Of a DNA stretch of 64,000 bases, positions 48,085 to 56,184 are shown piece after piece. The position numbers and the translations under genes are program-made. Each line of letters starts with the position of its first letter. Position 1 is the stretch's first letter. A model generated the notes under the pieces. The model was not told the origin of the DNA and made no database searches. It worked only from the letters and a program-made list of their open reading frames with translations. The DNA comes from Longimicrobium sp. (GTDB lineage: Bacteria; Gemmatimonadota; Gemmatimonadetes; Longimicrobiales; Longimicrobiaceae): contig DASVWD010000285.1 of NCBI GenBank assembly GCA_036389795.1, positions 1 to 64,000 on the forward strand. Direction: 5' to 3'.

Positions 48085-49068
48085 TCAGAGGTTGCGCGGG
48101 TTCGGGTCCTGGTTCCCCAGCCCGCCCGGCTCGCCGGGGTCGCGGCGCAGGGTGGGGTCGGAGTTCCCCAGCCCGCCGGCGCCCTGGTCCAGGTCCGCCG
48201 CGTGCAGGTCGTCGCGCACCGTGGCCCCGCCCTCGCGCACCACGTCGGCGCGCTCGCGGGCCAGGTCGGCCTCCACCGTCTGGTGCTCCACCACCTGCTG
48301 CTTGCGCACCACCAGCTCCTCCTTCGGCACCACCCGCTTCTCCACCACCACCTCCTCCTCGCGCAGCGGGATGCGGATCTCGTCCTCGGTGATCTGCGTG
48401 TCGGCGCGCAGCGGGTCGGTCACCGGGCGGCGCTCCACCGTCACCTCCTCGCGCATGGTGGGCACCGACTCGCGCACGTGCTCGGTCTCCACCCGCTTGT
48501 GCACCCCCACCTCGCCGGCCTGCACGCGCCGCTTCTGCAGCTCCAGCTCCTCCTCCGAGAGCGTCAGGCGCTGCTCGCCCTCCGCGCCCCGCCGCGCGCC
48601 GTAGAACCCGCTGTCGTCGAACGACTGGTGGCCGTAGAAGTCGTCCGCGGCGCCGCCCGCGGCCCCCGCCGCCCCCGCGGCCGTGGTCCCGCGGCCGAAG
48701 CTGTCGCGCACCGAGGTCTCGAAGTCGCGCGTGAGGGGCCGGTGGTCGTACGCCGGGAGGCTGGCCAGGTCCGACGCGTTCAGGTTGTCGACCACCACGC
48801 AGTCGCGCTCGCGCTCCAGCCGCGCGTAGCCGATCGGCACCAGCACGTGCCGGTCGGGGTCGCCGGCGATCAGCGAGTTGTCGAGGTCCACGTCCAGGTA
48901 GCGCACCTTCATGGCGCCCGTGTCGACCAGCAGCTCCTCCACCTCGCCGATCTTCCGCCCGTCGGCCGACACCACGTCCCAGCCGCGCACGTCGGGCTCG
49001 CCCTCGGCCACCTTGAAGTCGTCGAGCTGCTTGAGGGGCACCACCTGGTCCAGGTTCTCGTTGGGCAT
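48085..49068 (-). CDS. PRC-barrel and DUF2382 stress-type protein
   Basis: A 327-residue protein with an N-terminal PRC barrel (~8-80, VRGWDVVSADGRKIGEVEEL) and a C-terminal DUF2382 domain (~180-290). The latter is made of alternating 'E-E-x-L-x-V-x-K' strands: LTLSEEELELQKRRVQAGEV, IPLREEEVVVEKRVVPKEEL, VVRKQQVVEHQTV. An Ala/Gly linker lies between. Such proteins are linked to stress response, but the mechanism is not known. AAGGAGGA precedes ATG 49068. Single gene. Confidence 0.82.
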   Translation of the reverse strand: MPNENLDQVVPLKQLDDFKVAEGEPDVRGWDVVSADGRKIGEVEELLVDTGAMKVRYLDVDLDNSLIAGDPDRHVLVPIGYARLERERDCVVVDNLNASDLASLPAYDHRPLTRDFETSVRDSFGRGTTAAGAAGAAGGAADDFYGHQSFDDSGFYGARRGAEGEQRLTLSEEELELQKRRVQAGEVGVHKRVETEHVRESVPTMREEVTVERRPVTDPLRADTQITEDEIRIPLREEEVVVEKRVVPKEELVVRKQQVVEHQTVEADLARERADVVREGGATVRDDLHAADLDQGAGGLGNSDPTLRRDPGEPGGLGNQDPNPRNL

Positions 49069-49283
49069 GGGTCCTCCTTGCTCAAGGGCGGCCGATCTCC
49101 CGGTGCCGCAACGACATCGGCCGCGTCTTCCAGGGGGTCGGGAGGGCGCCTCCGCGCGCCCGCCCCGGCTCACCGGGGGCCGTCACCCGTCGCACAACCC
49201 GTTCCATTCGCCGGGGGCGGCCCGTCCCGTTTCTGCTCTGGACAGGTGTTTGACAAACCTTGTGCAAGGCGGTTATGCTTGAG

Positions 49284-49400
49284 GTACGAGGTACGAGGTA
49301 CGAGGTACGAGGTACGAGGTACGAGGTACGAGGTACGAGGTACGAGGTACGAGGTACGAGGTACGAGGTACGAGGTACGAGGTACGAGGTACGAGGTACG
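49284..49400. repeat. 7-bp tandem array GTACGAG, ~17 copies
   Basis: About 16.7 uninterrupted copies of GTACGAG (49284-49400), followed at 49421-49443 by the complementary words CGTACCTCGTACTCCGTACC, which can fold back on the array. It ends 64 bp upstream of uvsE. The array is open in all frames and produces artefactual VRGTRYE repeats when translated. Confidence 0.9.
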
Positions 49401-49464
49401 GCCGGGATCTTTCGCCGTTCCGTACCTCGTACTCCGTACCTCGACGAACATCGAAGGGAGATCG

Positions 49465-50421
49465 ATGCCGGCACGCACGTGGCCGCGGCGGCTGGGGTTC
49501 GCGGTGAAGGTGGTGGGACGGGAGGGACTCAAGAGCAACGACGCGCGGCGCTGGCAGTCGGGCCCGCACCTGCGCGTGTCGATGGAGTACCTGCGCGCCA
49601 TCCTCGACTACCTGGACGAGGTCGACGTGCGGATGTACCGCCTCTCCTCCGACTTCGTCCCGTACTGCACCCACCCCGACCTGCCGCAGTTCCACCGCCA
49701 GGTGGCCGAGTGCCGCGACGGCCTGGCCGGGCTGGGCCGCACCGCCCGCGAGCGCGGCATCCGCCTGTCGCTGCACCCCTCGCAGTACGTGCTGCTGAGC
49801 GCGCTCGACCCCGCCATCAACGCGAAGGGCATCGCCGACGTGAACGCGCAGGCCGAGCTGCTCGACGCGCTGGAGCAGGGGCCCGAGGCGGTGGTGGTCC
49901 TCCACCTGGGCGGCGCCTACGGCGACAAGGAGGCGGCGTGCGCGCGCTTCCGCGACAACTTCCCCCGCCTTTCCGAGGCCGGCCGCCGCCGCCTGGTGAT
50001 CGAGAACGACGAGACGCTCTACACGGTCCAGGACTGCCTGCGCGTGCACGAGGCCGTGGGCGTCCCCGTCGTCTTCGACCACCAGCACCACCTGCTCAAC
50101 CCCGGCACCCTCGCGATCGGCGAGGCCGTCCGGGCGGCGCTCGCCACCTGGCCCGCGGGGGTGACGCCCAAGGTGCACTTCTCGTCGCCGAGGCTCGACT
50201 CGCGCACCGTGGTCCGCGCGAAGAAGGAGGTCGCCGTCCCGCCGCTCCTCTCGCAGCACGCCGACTACGTGCACCCGTGGGAGTTCGCCGCCTTCCTGCG
50301 CGAGGCGGGCCCCGCCCCCTTCGACGTGATGCTGGAGGCCAAGCGGAAGGACCAGGCCCTGCTCAAGCTCCGCGCCGACCTCGACCGCCACCGCCTCTGG
50401 GGTTCTTCTCCCGCCGCATAA
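49465..50421 (+). CDS. uvsE: UV damage endonuclease UvsE/UVDE
   Basis: A 318-residue TIM-barrel endonuclease that nicks 5' to UV photoproducts and some abasic sites. Metal-site blocks are visible: GIRLSLHPSQYV (His), VVVLHLGGAYGDKEAA (His), LVIENDETLYTV (Glu), VVFDHQHHLLNPG (Asp, His) and KVHFSSPR (His), plus MLEAKRKDQALLKL near the C-terminus. The start is ATG 49465 after AAGGGAG (49454-49460). The length matches the bacterial family. A 7-bp tandem array sits just upstream and may affect expression by copy-number change (inference). Confidence 0.9.
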   Translation: MPARTWPRRLGFAVKVVGREGLKSNDARRWQSGPHLRVSMEYLRAILDYLDEVDVRMYRLSSDFVPYCTHPDLPQFHRQVAECRDGLAGLGRTARERGIRLSLHPSQYVLLSALDPAINAKGIADVNAQAELLDALEQGPEAVVVLHLGGAYGDKEAACARFRDNFPRLSEAGRRRLVIENDETLYTVQDCLRVHEAVGVPVVFDHQHHLLNPGTLAIGEAVRAALATWPAGVTPKVHFSSPRLDSRTVVRAKKEVAVPPLLSQHADYVHPWEFAAFLREAGPAPFDVMLEAKRKDQALLKLRADLDRHRLWGSSPAA

Positions 50422-50497
50422 GCCTCTCTGCCAGCACCTGACGGGCCCGCCTCCGCGCGGCTCAGCGCCTCCATGCAGCCGGAACGTTTCGCAAAAC

Positions 50498-50517
50498 GAA
50501 CAAAGTGGATATTGTTC
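50498..50517. promoter_or_regulatory. Inverted repeat GAACAA-N8-TTGTTC before a toxin-antitoxin pair
   Basis: GAACAA (50498-50503) and TTGTTC (50512-50517) lie 50-70 bp before the toxin start. TTGCGC-N17/18-TATAGT lies further on but abuts the ATG at 50567. It is a candidate operator for the XRE antitoxin. Confidence 0.4.
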
Positions 50518-50566
50518 ACTCCGTTCACGAGGGTCTTGCGCAACTATATCACCGTGTGTTATAGTC

Positions 50567-50917
50567 ATGCCGGCGACGCTGACGAGGTACCTGGAGTTCG
50601 TACGGCTTCCCTCGTTCGAGCGCGGCGCGGAAGGTCTCCTCACTGAGGAGGACGTCCGTGCGCTCGAGCAGACGCTGATCCAGAATCCGCGCGCTGGCGC
50701 GGTGCTCCGTGATGGCGGAGGCGTGCGCAAGGTGCGCGCGGCCCTCGAGGGGCGCGGCACGAGCGGGAGCGTCCGGGTCGTCTACCTGTACGTGGAGGTC
50801 CGCGAGAAGGTCTACCTGCTGCTGGTGTTCGCCAAGAACCAGCAGGCGAACCTCTCGCCCGAGCAGTTGAAGCGCGTGCGGCAGCTGGTCGAAACACTCA
50901 AGGCGGAGGGGCGATGA
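50567..50917 (+). CDS. RelE/HigB-type toxin
   Basis: A 116-residue protein: FERGAEGLLTEEDVRALEQT, then GVRKVRAALEGRGTSGSVRV, VYLYVEVREKVYLLLVFAKN and QQANLSPEQLKRVRQLVETL. The order 'KxR...G-x-RVxY...vyLl-xfAKn-qxnLs' is that of HigB2/RelE mRNA interferases, which cut ribosome-bound mRNA. The antitoxin gene overlaps its stop (ATGATGG at 50914). An inverted repeat upstream is a likely operator. Confidence 0.82.
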   Translation: MPATLTRYLEFVRLPSFERGAEGLLTEEDVRALEQTLIQNPRAGAVLRDGGGVRKVRAALEGRGTSGSVRVVYLYVEVREKVYLLLVFAKNQQANLSPEQLKRVRQLVETLKAEGR

Positions 50918-51357
50918 TGGCCACCGGGAAGGGAAAGCCGCGCGAGGGGAGCGCGTTCGGCGACGCGCTGATCGGGGCGCTGGAGGAGGCGGTCGCCTTC
51001 GAGCGGGGCGAACTGCCGGGGGTGCGCGTCGACCGCGTGGAGATCACCGCGCGCGACGTGCGGGTGGAGCCGCCGCCGGCGTATCCGCCGGCGCGGATCC
51101 GCGCGCTGCGCAGGAACCTCTCGCTCTCGCAGCAGGTGTTCGCCGAGGTGCTGAACGCCAGCCCCAGCGCGGTGCGCGCCTGGGAGCAGGGCCAGCGCGA
51201 GCCCGACGGCCCCTCGCGCCGGCTGCTGGAGATGGCGGAGCGGCACCCGGAGGCGCTGACGGACAACCTCTACGGCCGGCGCATCGAGGAGCTCCGCAGG
51301 CAGGGATGGCCGCGCATCGCCGCCGAGCGGCCGCTGAAGCCCTACGGCACGGAATGA
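50914..51357 (+). CDS. XRE-family antitoxin (HigA2-like)
   Basis: A 147-residue protein with a C-terminal-leaning helix-turn-helix (~72-125: ARIRALRRNLSLSQQVFAEV, then LNASPSAVRAWEQGQREPDG) and an N-terminal ~65-residue region (FGDALIGALEEAVAFERGEL) likely to bind the toxin. Such antitoxins repress their own operon. It starts at one of two ATGs (50914 or 50917) inside the end of the toxin gene. A strong terminator follows 1 base after the stop. Confidence 0.82.
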   Translation: MMATGKGKPREGSAFGDALIGALEEAVAFERGELPGVRVDRVEITARDVRVEPPPAYPPARIRALRRNLSLSQQVFAEVLNASPSAVRAWEQGQREPDGPSRRLLEMAERHPEALTDNLYGRRIEELRRQGWPRIAAERPLKPYGTE

Positions 51358-51384
51358 CGAAGCCCCGCGAAGAGCGGGGCTTCG
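51358..51384. terminator. Bidirectional terminator
   Basis: CGAAGCCCCGC (51358-51368), loop GAAGA, GCGGGGCTTCG (51374-51384), followed by TGTTTC. It serves the converging antitoxin gene and the leuB-type gene. Confidence 0.8.
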
Positions 51385-51410
51385 TGTTTCGGCGTCCCGG
51401 CCGGCTTCGG

Positions 51411-52475
51411 TCAGGAGCCTGCGCCCGAGCGGAGGTGCCGCACCACCGCGTCGCCGGCCGCCCGGGTGCCGAGCGAGCCGCCCAGGTCGGCGGTGGTCTC
51501 GCCCGCAAGGATGGCGGCGCGCACGGCCGTCTCCACCCGACCGGCCTCGGCGGCGTGGCCGAGGTGGCGCAGCATCAGCCCGGCGGTGAGGATGGCGGCC
51601 AGGGGGTTGGCCCGGTCCTTCCCCGCGATGTCGGGGGCCGAGCCGTGCACGGGCTCGAACATGGAGACGCGCCCCGGGTGGATGTTCCCCGAGGCCGTGA
51701 GCCCCAGCCCTCCCACCAGCGCCGCCCCCAGGTCCGAGAGGATGTCGCCGAACAGGTTGCCGGTGACGATCACCCGGTAGCGCTTCGGGCGGCGCACCAG
51801 GTCCATCGCCAGCATGTCCACGTAGAGCGCCTCGGCCTCGATCTCCGGGTGCTCGGCGGCCACCTCCTTGAAGACGCGCCGCCAGAGCCCGCCGGCGTGC
51901 TCCATGGCGTTCGCCTTGTCGGACATGGTCACCCGCTCCAGGCCGTGCTCGCGCGCGTGGCCGAACGCCGCGCGGACGATGCGCTCCACCCCCTTGCGGG
52001 TGTTCACGTCTTCCTGCACGGCCACCTCGTCGGGGGTGCCCTGCTTGAAGACGCCGCCCATCCCCACGTACACGCCCTCGGTGTTCTCGCGGAAGATCAC
52101 GAAGTCCACGTCGCGCTCCGTCTTCCCCTTGAGCGGGGTCAGGCGCTCGTGGAAGAGGCGCACCGGGCGGAAGTTGATGAACAGGTCCAGCCGGAAGCGC
52201 ATCCCCAGCAGGATCTGGCGCGCGTGCTCGTTGCCGGGGACGCGCGGGTCGCCCAGCGCGCCCAGCAGCACGGCCCCGTAGTTGGCCTCCAGGTCGGCGA
52301 ACTCGGCGTCGGTGATGGTCTGGCCGGTCTCCAGGTAGCGGTCGGCGCCGTGCGGCCACTCCACCAGCTCCAGGCGCGGGCCCCCCAGCTCCTCCAGCGC
52401 ACCGAGCACCTTCACCGCCTCGCGCGTCACCTCCTTGCCCACTCCGTCGCCGGGAATCACCGCGATCCGCGCCAT
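51411..52475 (-). CDS. leuB: 3-isopropylmalate dehydrogenase-type enzyme
   Basis: A 354-residue NAD-dependent beta-decarboxylating dehydrogenase. Opening IAVIPGDGVGKEVTREAVKV, substrate loop FVIFRENTEGVYVGMGG, catalytic SDKANAMEHAGGLW and metal/NAD block GNLFGDILSDLGAALVGGLG, then SMFEPVHGSAPDIAGKDRAN place it in the isocitrate/isopropylmalate family. The LeuB role in leucine synthesis is the likeliest; homoisocitrate or tartrate dehydrogenase cannot be excluded from the substrate loop. It has no leu genes beside it and lies between two toxin-antitoxin pairs. Confidence 0.8.
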   Translation of the reverse strand: MARIAVIPGDGVGKEVTREAVKVLGALEELGGPRLELVEWPHGADRYLETGQTITDAEFADLEANYGAVLLGALGDPRVPGNEHARQILLGMRFRLDLFINFRPVRLFHERLTPLKGKTERDVDFVIFRENTEGVYVGMGGVFKQGTPDEVAVQEDVNTRKGVERIVRAAFGHAREHGLERVTMSDKANAMEHAGGLWRRVFKEVAAEHPEIEAEALYVDMLAMDLVRRPKRYRVIVTGNLFGDILSDLGAALVGGLGLTASGNIHPGRVSMFEPVHGSAPDIAGKDRANPLAAILTAGLMLRHLGHAAEAGRVETAVRAAILAGETTADLGGSLGTRAAGDAVVRHLRSGAGS

Positions 52476-52613
52476 CTTCGCTCCGCTCGCTCGGGAGAGG
52501 GTGGAAAAGGAAGCGGCGAAGATACCCGGCCCCGCGCGAGGCGGTCAAGCACGGAATCCACCCTGGTCCTGTACGACCAGAATCCCTGTCGCCTATATTG
52601 AAACTGATATAAC

Positions 52614-52994
52614 ATGGAGAAGCGCCAGCTGAAGCCACTGGTGTGGGTCGGATCGTCAAAGCGAGACTTCGCAGCATTCCCCGACCCGGTTCAGGACGAG
52701 TTCGGGTATGCGCTGTTTCTCGCACAGGTGGGGCGGAAGTACGAAGGGGCGAAGCCGCTGAAGGGATTCAGTGGAGCTGGCGTGCTCGAGATAATGGGTG
52801 ATTTCGACGGTGACACGTACCGGACCGTCTACACGGTGCGCTTCGACAGCGCTGTCTACGTGTTGCATGCTTTTCAGAAGAAGTCGAAACGCGGGATCGA
52901 GACGCCCAGGCACGAGATGGAATTGGTTACGGAGCGCCTTCAGTGGGCGCGCCGGATGCACCAGGAGATCACACGGAATCAGGAGCAGAGATGA
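52614..52994 (+). CDS. RelE/Gp49-like toxin
   Basis: A 126-residue protein: VWVGSSKRDFAAFPDPVQDE, FGYALFLAQVGRKYEGAKPL, KGFSGAGVLEIMGDFDGDTY, RTVYTVRFDSAVYVLHAFQK and KSKRGIETPRHEMEL. This order is typical of the phage-derived Gp49-like (DUF891) RelE-superfamily toxins ('R-x-xYtv-f-x-vyvLhaFqKKs-k-giet'). The antitoxin gene overlaps its stop (ATGA at 52991). A TATAT-N8-ATATA dyad at 52594-52611 just before the ATG may be its promoter-operator. Confidence 0.85.
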   Translation: MEKRQLKPLVWVGSSKRDFAAFPDPVQDEFGYALFLAQVGRKYEGAKPLKGFSGAGVLEIMGDFDGDTYRTVYTVRFDSAVYVLHAFQKKSKRGIETPRHEMELVTERLQWARRMHQEITRNQEQR

Positions 52995-53329
52995 AGAAGA
53001 AAGAGTCTGTGCCCGAATACGAGGTCAGCAGCGGCAACGTCTTTGCCGACGTTGGACGGGAGAACGCCGAAGAACTGCTCGCAAAGGCCGAACTGGTGCA
53101 TCAGATCACCCTTCTGATCGAGCAGCGGGGGATTTCACAATCCCAGGCGGCGGAACTCTTGGGTACCACGCAACCTACGGTGTCTGACCTGATCCGCGGC
53201 CGGCTGTCGAAATTCTCGATGGAACGGCTGATCTACTTCCTGAACCGGCTGGACCGCGATGTGGAAATCGTCGTCCGCGAGAAGCCGGTGACGGAGGATC
53301 GCGCCCGGATCAGGGTCGCCGCGGCGTAG
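52991..53329 (+). CDS. XRE-family antitoxin
   Basis: A 112-residue protein with a clear helix-turn-helix (~45-80: LIEQRGISQSQAAELLGTTQ, then PTVSDLIRGRLSKFSMERLI) of the HTH_37/HigA2 type, and a short N-terminal region. It neutralises the adjacent toxin and represses the operon, as known for the family. ATG 52991 overlaps the toxin stop by 4 bp. Less GC-rich than the host genes, suggesting horizontal gain of the module. Confidence 0.85.
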   Translation: MKKKESVPEYEVSSGNVFADVGRENAEELLAKAELVHQITLLIEQRGISQSQAAELLGTTQPTVSDLIRGRLSKFSMERLIYFLNRLDRDVEIVVREKPVTEDRARIRVAAA

Positions 53330-53353
53330 GATCGCCTGGCGAGCGGCGGCCCG

Positions 53354-53767
53354 TCATTCCGGCGCGAACGGGAAGCTCTCTTCCAGCGCGACCAGCTCGT
53401 CGCACGCCACCCGAAGCGCTTCCGCCAGCTGGTCGAGGCTGCCGGCCTCGCGATTGCCGAGGTCGACGTTCGTCTCCTGGCCGAGCGCGGTCTGCTCCAG
53501 GATCCGGCCCTCCACCACCCATCGTTCTTCCTCGTGACGGGTCTCCAGCCAGAAGCAGATCGCCCGCTCGTCAACCAGTTCCGCGTCCACCCAGCCTGCC
53601 AGATTCAGCCCGGCGCCTAGGAACTCGCGGACGTCGAGCCCGTCCCGCACGCCGGTGACGTCGGCGCGGCGGCGCAGGCGCACGGCCAGATCGATCATCC
53701 GCTCGCGCACGTACGCGAGCGCGCCGAGCAGCCGCGCCGCCGGATCGTCCGGGGTCTCAGCGCTCAT
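53354..53767 (-). CDS. Unrecognised small protein
   Basis: A 137-residue protein without a signal peptide. The helical start (RLLGALAYVRERMIDLAVRL) and end (DQLAEALRVACDELVALEES) enclose a beta part (ELVDERAICFWLETRHEEER, WVVEGRILEQTALGQE). It looks like a small alpha-beta domain that could bind a partner; no family is recognised. ATG 53767 chosen; the frame upstream is antisense to cytochrome c. It is 24 bp from the convergent antitoxin gene. Confidence 0.6.
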   Translation of the reverse strand: MSAETPDDPAARLLGALAYVRERMIDLAVRLRRRADVTGVRDGLDVREFLGAGLNLAGWVDAELVDERAICFWLETRHEEERWVVEGRILEQTALGQETNVDLGNREAGSLDQLAEALRVACDELVALEESFPFAPE

Positions 53768-53805
53768 GATTCTCGGGATGAGGGAAGCAGGCGCCGGGAG
53801 CCCGC

Positions 53806-54219
53806 TCAACGGGAGAGGGACTGCACGTAGCTGCTGACGGCGGCGACCTCCTCGTTGTCGAAGGTGCCGTCGCCGCGGGCGGGCATCGGGACGGGGAATT
53901 CGCCGGGGTCGGGGACGCCGCCGCGCACCACGGCGGCGATCTGGTCGGGGGCGCCGCCCTGGGCCCGGCGCCACTCGGCGTCCGCCAGCGAGGGGCCGAG
54001 CTGCGTTCCCCGGCCGCCCTCGCCGTGGCACATGATGCAGGCCTGGCGGTAGAGCTTCGCGCCGTCGGACCCGTCGTCGGCGGACGAGCGCGAGGCGGAG
54101 CTCGTTTCCTGGCCCGACGCCGGGGTGGCGGCGCGGGCGCCGCCCTCGCCGCCGAGCCTGTCGCACGCCGCCAGCAGCGCGAGCGCCAGGGTCCAGCCGA
54201 TCGACCTACCTCTCCACAT
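53806..54219 (-). CDS. c-type cytochrome lipoprotein
   Basis: A 137-residue periplasmic electron carrier. The signal peptide ends in lipobox LALLAAC, so it is probably membrane-anchored. A Ser/Ala linker leads to a single-haem domain: haem-binding LYRQACIMCHGEGGRGTQLG (Cys-x-x-Cys-His), axial Met in FPVPMPARGDGTFDNEEVAA and the closing helix VSSYVQSLS. It belongs to the small cytochrome c class I family. ATG 54219 chosen after GGCGGTG. Its redox partner is not in the window. Confidence 0.85.
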   Translation of the reverse strand: MWRGRSIGWTLALALLAACDRLGGEGGARAATPASGQETSSASRSSADDGSDGAKLYRQACIMCHGEGGRGTQLGPSLADAEWRRAQGGAPDQIAAVVRGGVPDPGEFPVPMPARGDGTFDNEEVAAVSSYVQSLSR

Positions 54220-54282
54220 CACCGCCGTCCGTCCGGGATCCACGCGCGGCCCGCCCCCGGGGCCCCGCTTCGGAGGGCGCGG

Positions 54283-54936
54283 CTACCGCAAGCGGTGTTC
54301 CGGGGAGGGGGGCGGCGCCGGGGCGCCGGTCTCGCGCGGCCACCCGCACGAGGCGCAGAAGCGCCAGTCGGGCTCCACCATGGCGCTGCACTCGGGGCAG
54401 GGGATCGGCGCGAGCGCCCGCCCGCAGAAGGGGCAGAAGCGCGCCTCGCGGTCCTGCGGCAGCGCCGAGCGGCAGGTGGGGCAGGAGCGCAGGCGTGGCT
54501 TCGCCTTCGGCTGCGGCGCGGGCTCGGCCACCGTCGCGTCGCCGTCGGCCGAGGGGGCGGCGGGCGCCGGCTCCGCGGCCGCGGGGGCGGGCGGCGCGGC
54601 GTGGTCGGGCGCGGGGACCTCGGGGGCGTAGGGGTTCAGGTAGACGCCCACCTCCGCGTAGTCGCGGTAGATCCCCAGGATCGGGTTGGAGGTGCGCAGC
54701 TCGCGCTGGAACTCCTCCTGCACGTCGGCGCGCTCCACCACCAGGTAGTCGCGCTCGCCGGAGAGGAGCCTGAGCAGCGCGTGCTCGTACTCGGCCAGCT
54801 CCGCGAAGGCCAGCTCGGCGCGCACCGCGCGGTACGGCACCAGGTGCTGGTAGAGGTCGCCCACCGTGACCGGATGCCCCGGCTCGCGGAGGAGCACGTC
54901 GGCGATCCGCCGGTACAGGCGGTCGAGTGCGTCCAT
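54283..54936 (-). CDS. Zinc-ribbon protein
   Basis: A 217-residue protein. Residues 1-115 are an unrecognised helical domain (ALDRLYRRIADVLLREPGHP, YRAVRAELAFAELAEYEHAL, DYLVVERADVQEEFQREL). After a Pro/Ala linker come two to three zinc ribbons: RSCPTCRSALPQ, ARFCPFCGRALAPIPCPEC and WRFCASCGWPRE (paired C-x-x-C). It ends in a Pro/Ser tail. Probably a cytoplasmic zinc-binding scaffold. It lies downstream of TPR genes, suggesting one functional group. Confidence 0.68.
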   Translation of the reverse strand: MDALDRLYRRIADVLLREPGHPVTVGDLYQHLVPYRAVRAELAFAELAEYEHALLRLLSGERDYLVVERADVQEEFQRELRTSNPILGIYRDYAEVGVYLNPYAPEVPAPDHAAPPAPAAAEPAPAAPSADGDATVAEPAPQPKAKPRLRSCPTCRSALPQDREARFCPFCGRALAPIPCPECSAMVEPDWRFCASCGWPRETGAPAPPPSPEHRLR

Positions 54937-54982
54937 GGAAGCGAAGTGCGTGAGTGCGGAAGTGCGTGAGTGCGTTGAAAGA

Positions 54983-55012
54983 GCGGGAGCGCGCCGGGGG
55001 GCGCGCTCCCGC
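54983..55012 (-). terminator. Terminator after TPR protein gene
   Basis: GCGGGAGCGCGC (54983-54994), loop of 6, GCGCGCTCCCGC (55001-55012); a 12-bp stem. On the minus strand it is followed by TCTTTCAACG. Confidence 0.7.
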
Positions 55013-55040
55013 GCAATGTATCCCCGCGGACCGCCGCGCG

Positions 55041-56069
55041 TCAGGGGAGCGTGGCGCCCGGCGCGGCGCCGGGGGCGGTGAGCAGCGCGCGCACCTCGGC
55101 GGGGGCGCGCGCCAGCACGCGCTCGGCCTGCGCCGGGTAGCCCGACTCGCGCAGCGCGCGCACCAGCCCGGCCCAGGCGCGGGCCGAGGTGGAGTCGAGC
55201 AGCACCGCCTGCTGCAGGCGCTCGACGGCCTCGCGCTGGCGGCCGGTCTCCAGCAGCAGGTAGCCGAGCTCGGTGTTGAGCCCCGGGTGCTCGGGCGCGG
55301 CGGCCAGCCCCTCGCGCAGCTCGCGGGCGGCCTCGCCCCGCCGGCCGGACTGGCGGTAGATCTGCGCCAGGTAGTAGTGCGGCAGCGGCGCCCCGGGGTC
55401 TTCGCGCGCGGCCTGGCGGAAGAGCGTCTCCGCCCGCGGCGTCTGACCGGCCCGGTACGCCGCCTCGCCGTCGCGCAGGGCATCGGAGCCGCCGCCGCCG
55501 AGCAGCAGGACGGCCAGGAGCGCGAGCGCCGCCAGCGCCGCGGCGCCCGCCACCCACGGCCACGCGGGGCGGGTGCGGGAGACGTGCGGGACGGGGTGCA
55601 CCAGCTCCCGGTCTTCCGGCGGCTGGGGGATCAGCGTCTCGTCGGCCCCGAGCACGGGGTCTTCGAGCGGCGCGTCGGCGGGGTGGGCGCGCACGTGGCG
55701 CTGCAGCCCGTCGGCCACGGCCAGGGCGGTCTCGGCGTCGCGGGGGGCGGCGTCGCCGCCCTCCGAGGCCAGGCGCGCGGCGGTGGCGGAGAGGTCGTGG
55801 AAGGCGGCGGCCAGCTCCATCGGCAGGCGGTCGCGCCGGCGCAGCTCGGCCAGCAGGGCGTCGGTGGGGAGGTCGTCGGGCGAGAGCGCCTTCAGCCGGA
55901 GCTCCACCGGCGCGGTGGGGTCGTCGCGCAGCATGCGCCGGAGCGCCGCCTCGGCCGCGCGGGCGACGCGCACCACCGCGCCGGCGCGGACCTCGCCGGC
56001 GCGCAGGCTCTCCAGGTCCAGCGCCACGCTCCGCAGCGGGCGCAGGGTGGACTCGGGGTCGTGGCTCAC
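55041..56069 (-). CDS. Membrane-anchored TPR protein
   Basis: A 342-residue protein: a cytoplasmic helical region (1-~165), a single membrane helix (~172-192, WVAGAAALAALALLAVLLLG) and then about four TPR units (GEAAYRAGQTPRAETLFRQA, LAQIYRQSGRRGEAARELRE, LGYLLLETGRQREAVERLQQ, LVRALRESGYPAQAERVLAR) in the periplasm. A scaffolding role is likely. It follows another TPR gene on the same strand with a 115-bp gap. No other domain. Confidence 0.7.
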   Translation of the reverse strand: MSHDPESTLRPLRSVALDLESLRAGEVRAGAVVRVARAAEAALRRMLRDDPTAPVELRLKALSPDDLPTDALLAELRRRDRLPMELAAAFHDLSATAARLASEGGDAAPRDAETALAVADGLQRHVRAHPADAPLEDPVLGADETLIPQPPEDRELVHPVPHVSRTRPAWPWVAGAAALAALALLAVLLLGGGGSDALRDGEAAYRAGQTPRAETLFRQAAREDPGAPLPHYYLAQIYRQSGRRGEAARELREGLAAAPEHPGLNTELGYLLLETGRQREAVERLQQAVLLDSTSARAWAGLVRALRESGYPAQAERVLARAPAEVRALLTAPGAAPGATLP

Positions 56070-56184
56070 GGCTCGCTCCTCCCGGGGAGAGACGAAGCGG
56101 GCCGCCCGGCCGCCGCGCGGGTCGCGCGGGGCCGGACGGCCAGCGGGGGGCTCGGCGCCGGGGCCGGCATCCGATCGGGGCGCC

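Noticed and set aside
49284-49400. CRISPR array
   Set aside because: The repeat has no spacers and a unit of 7 bp. No cas genes are present in the window.
49170-49601. Frames with SYLVPRT repeats across 49284-49400
   Set aside because: Direct translation of the 7-bp array; the same array is open in several frames, so it is not protein coding.
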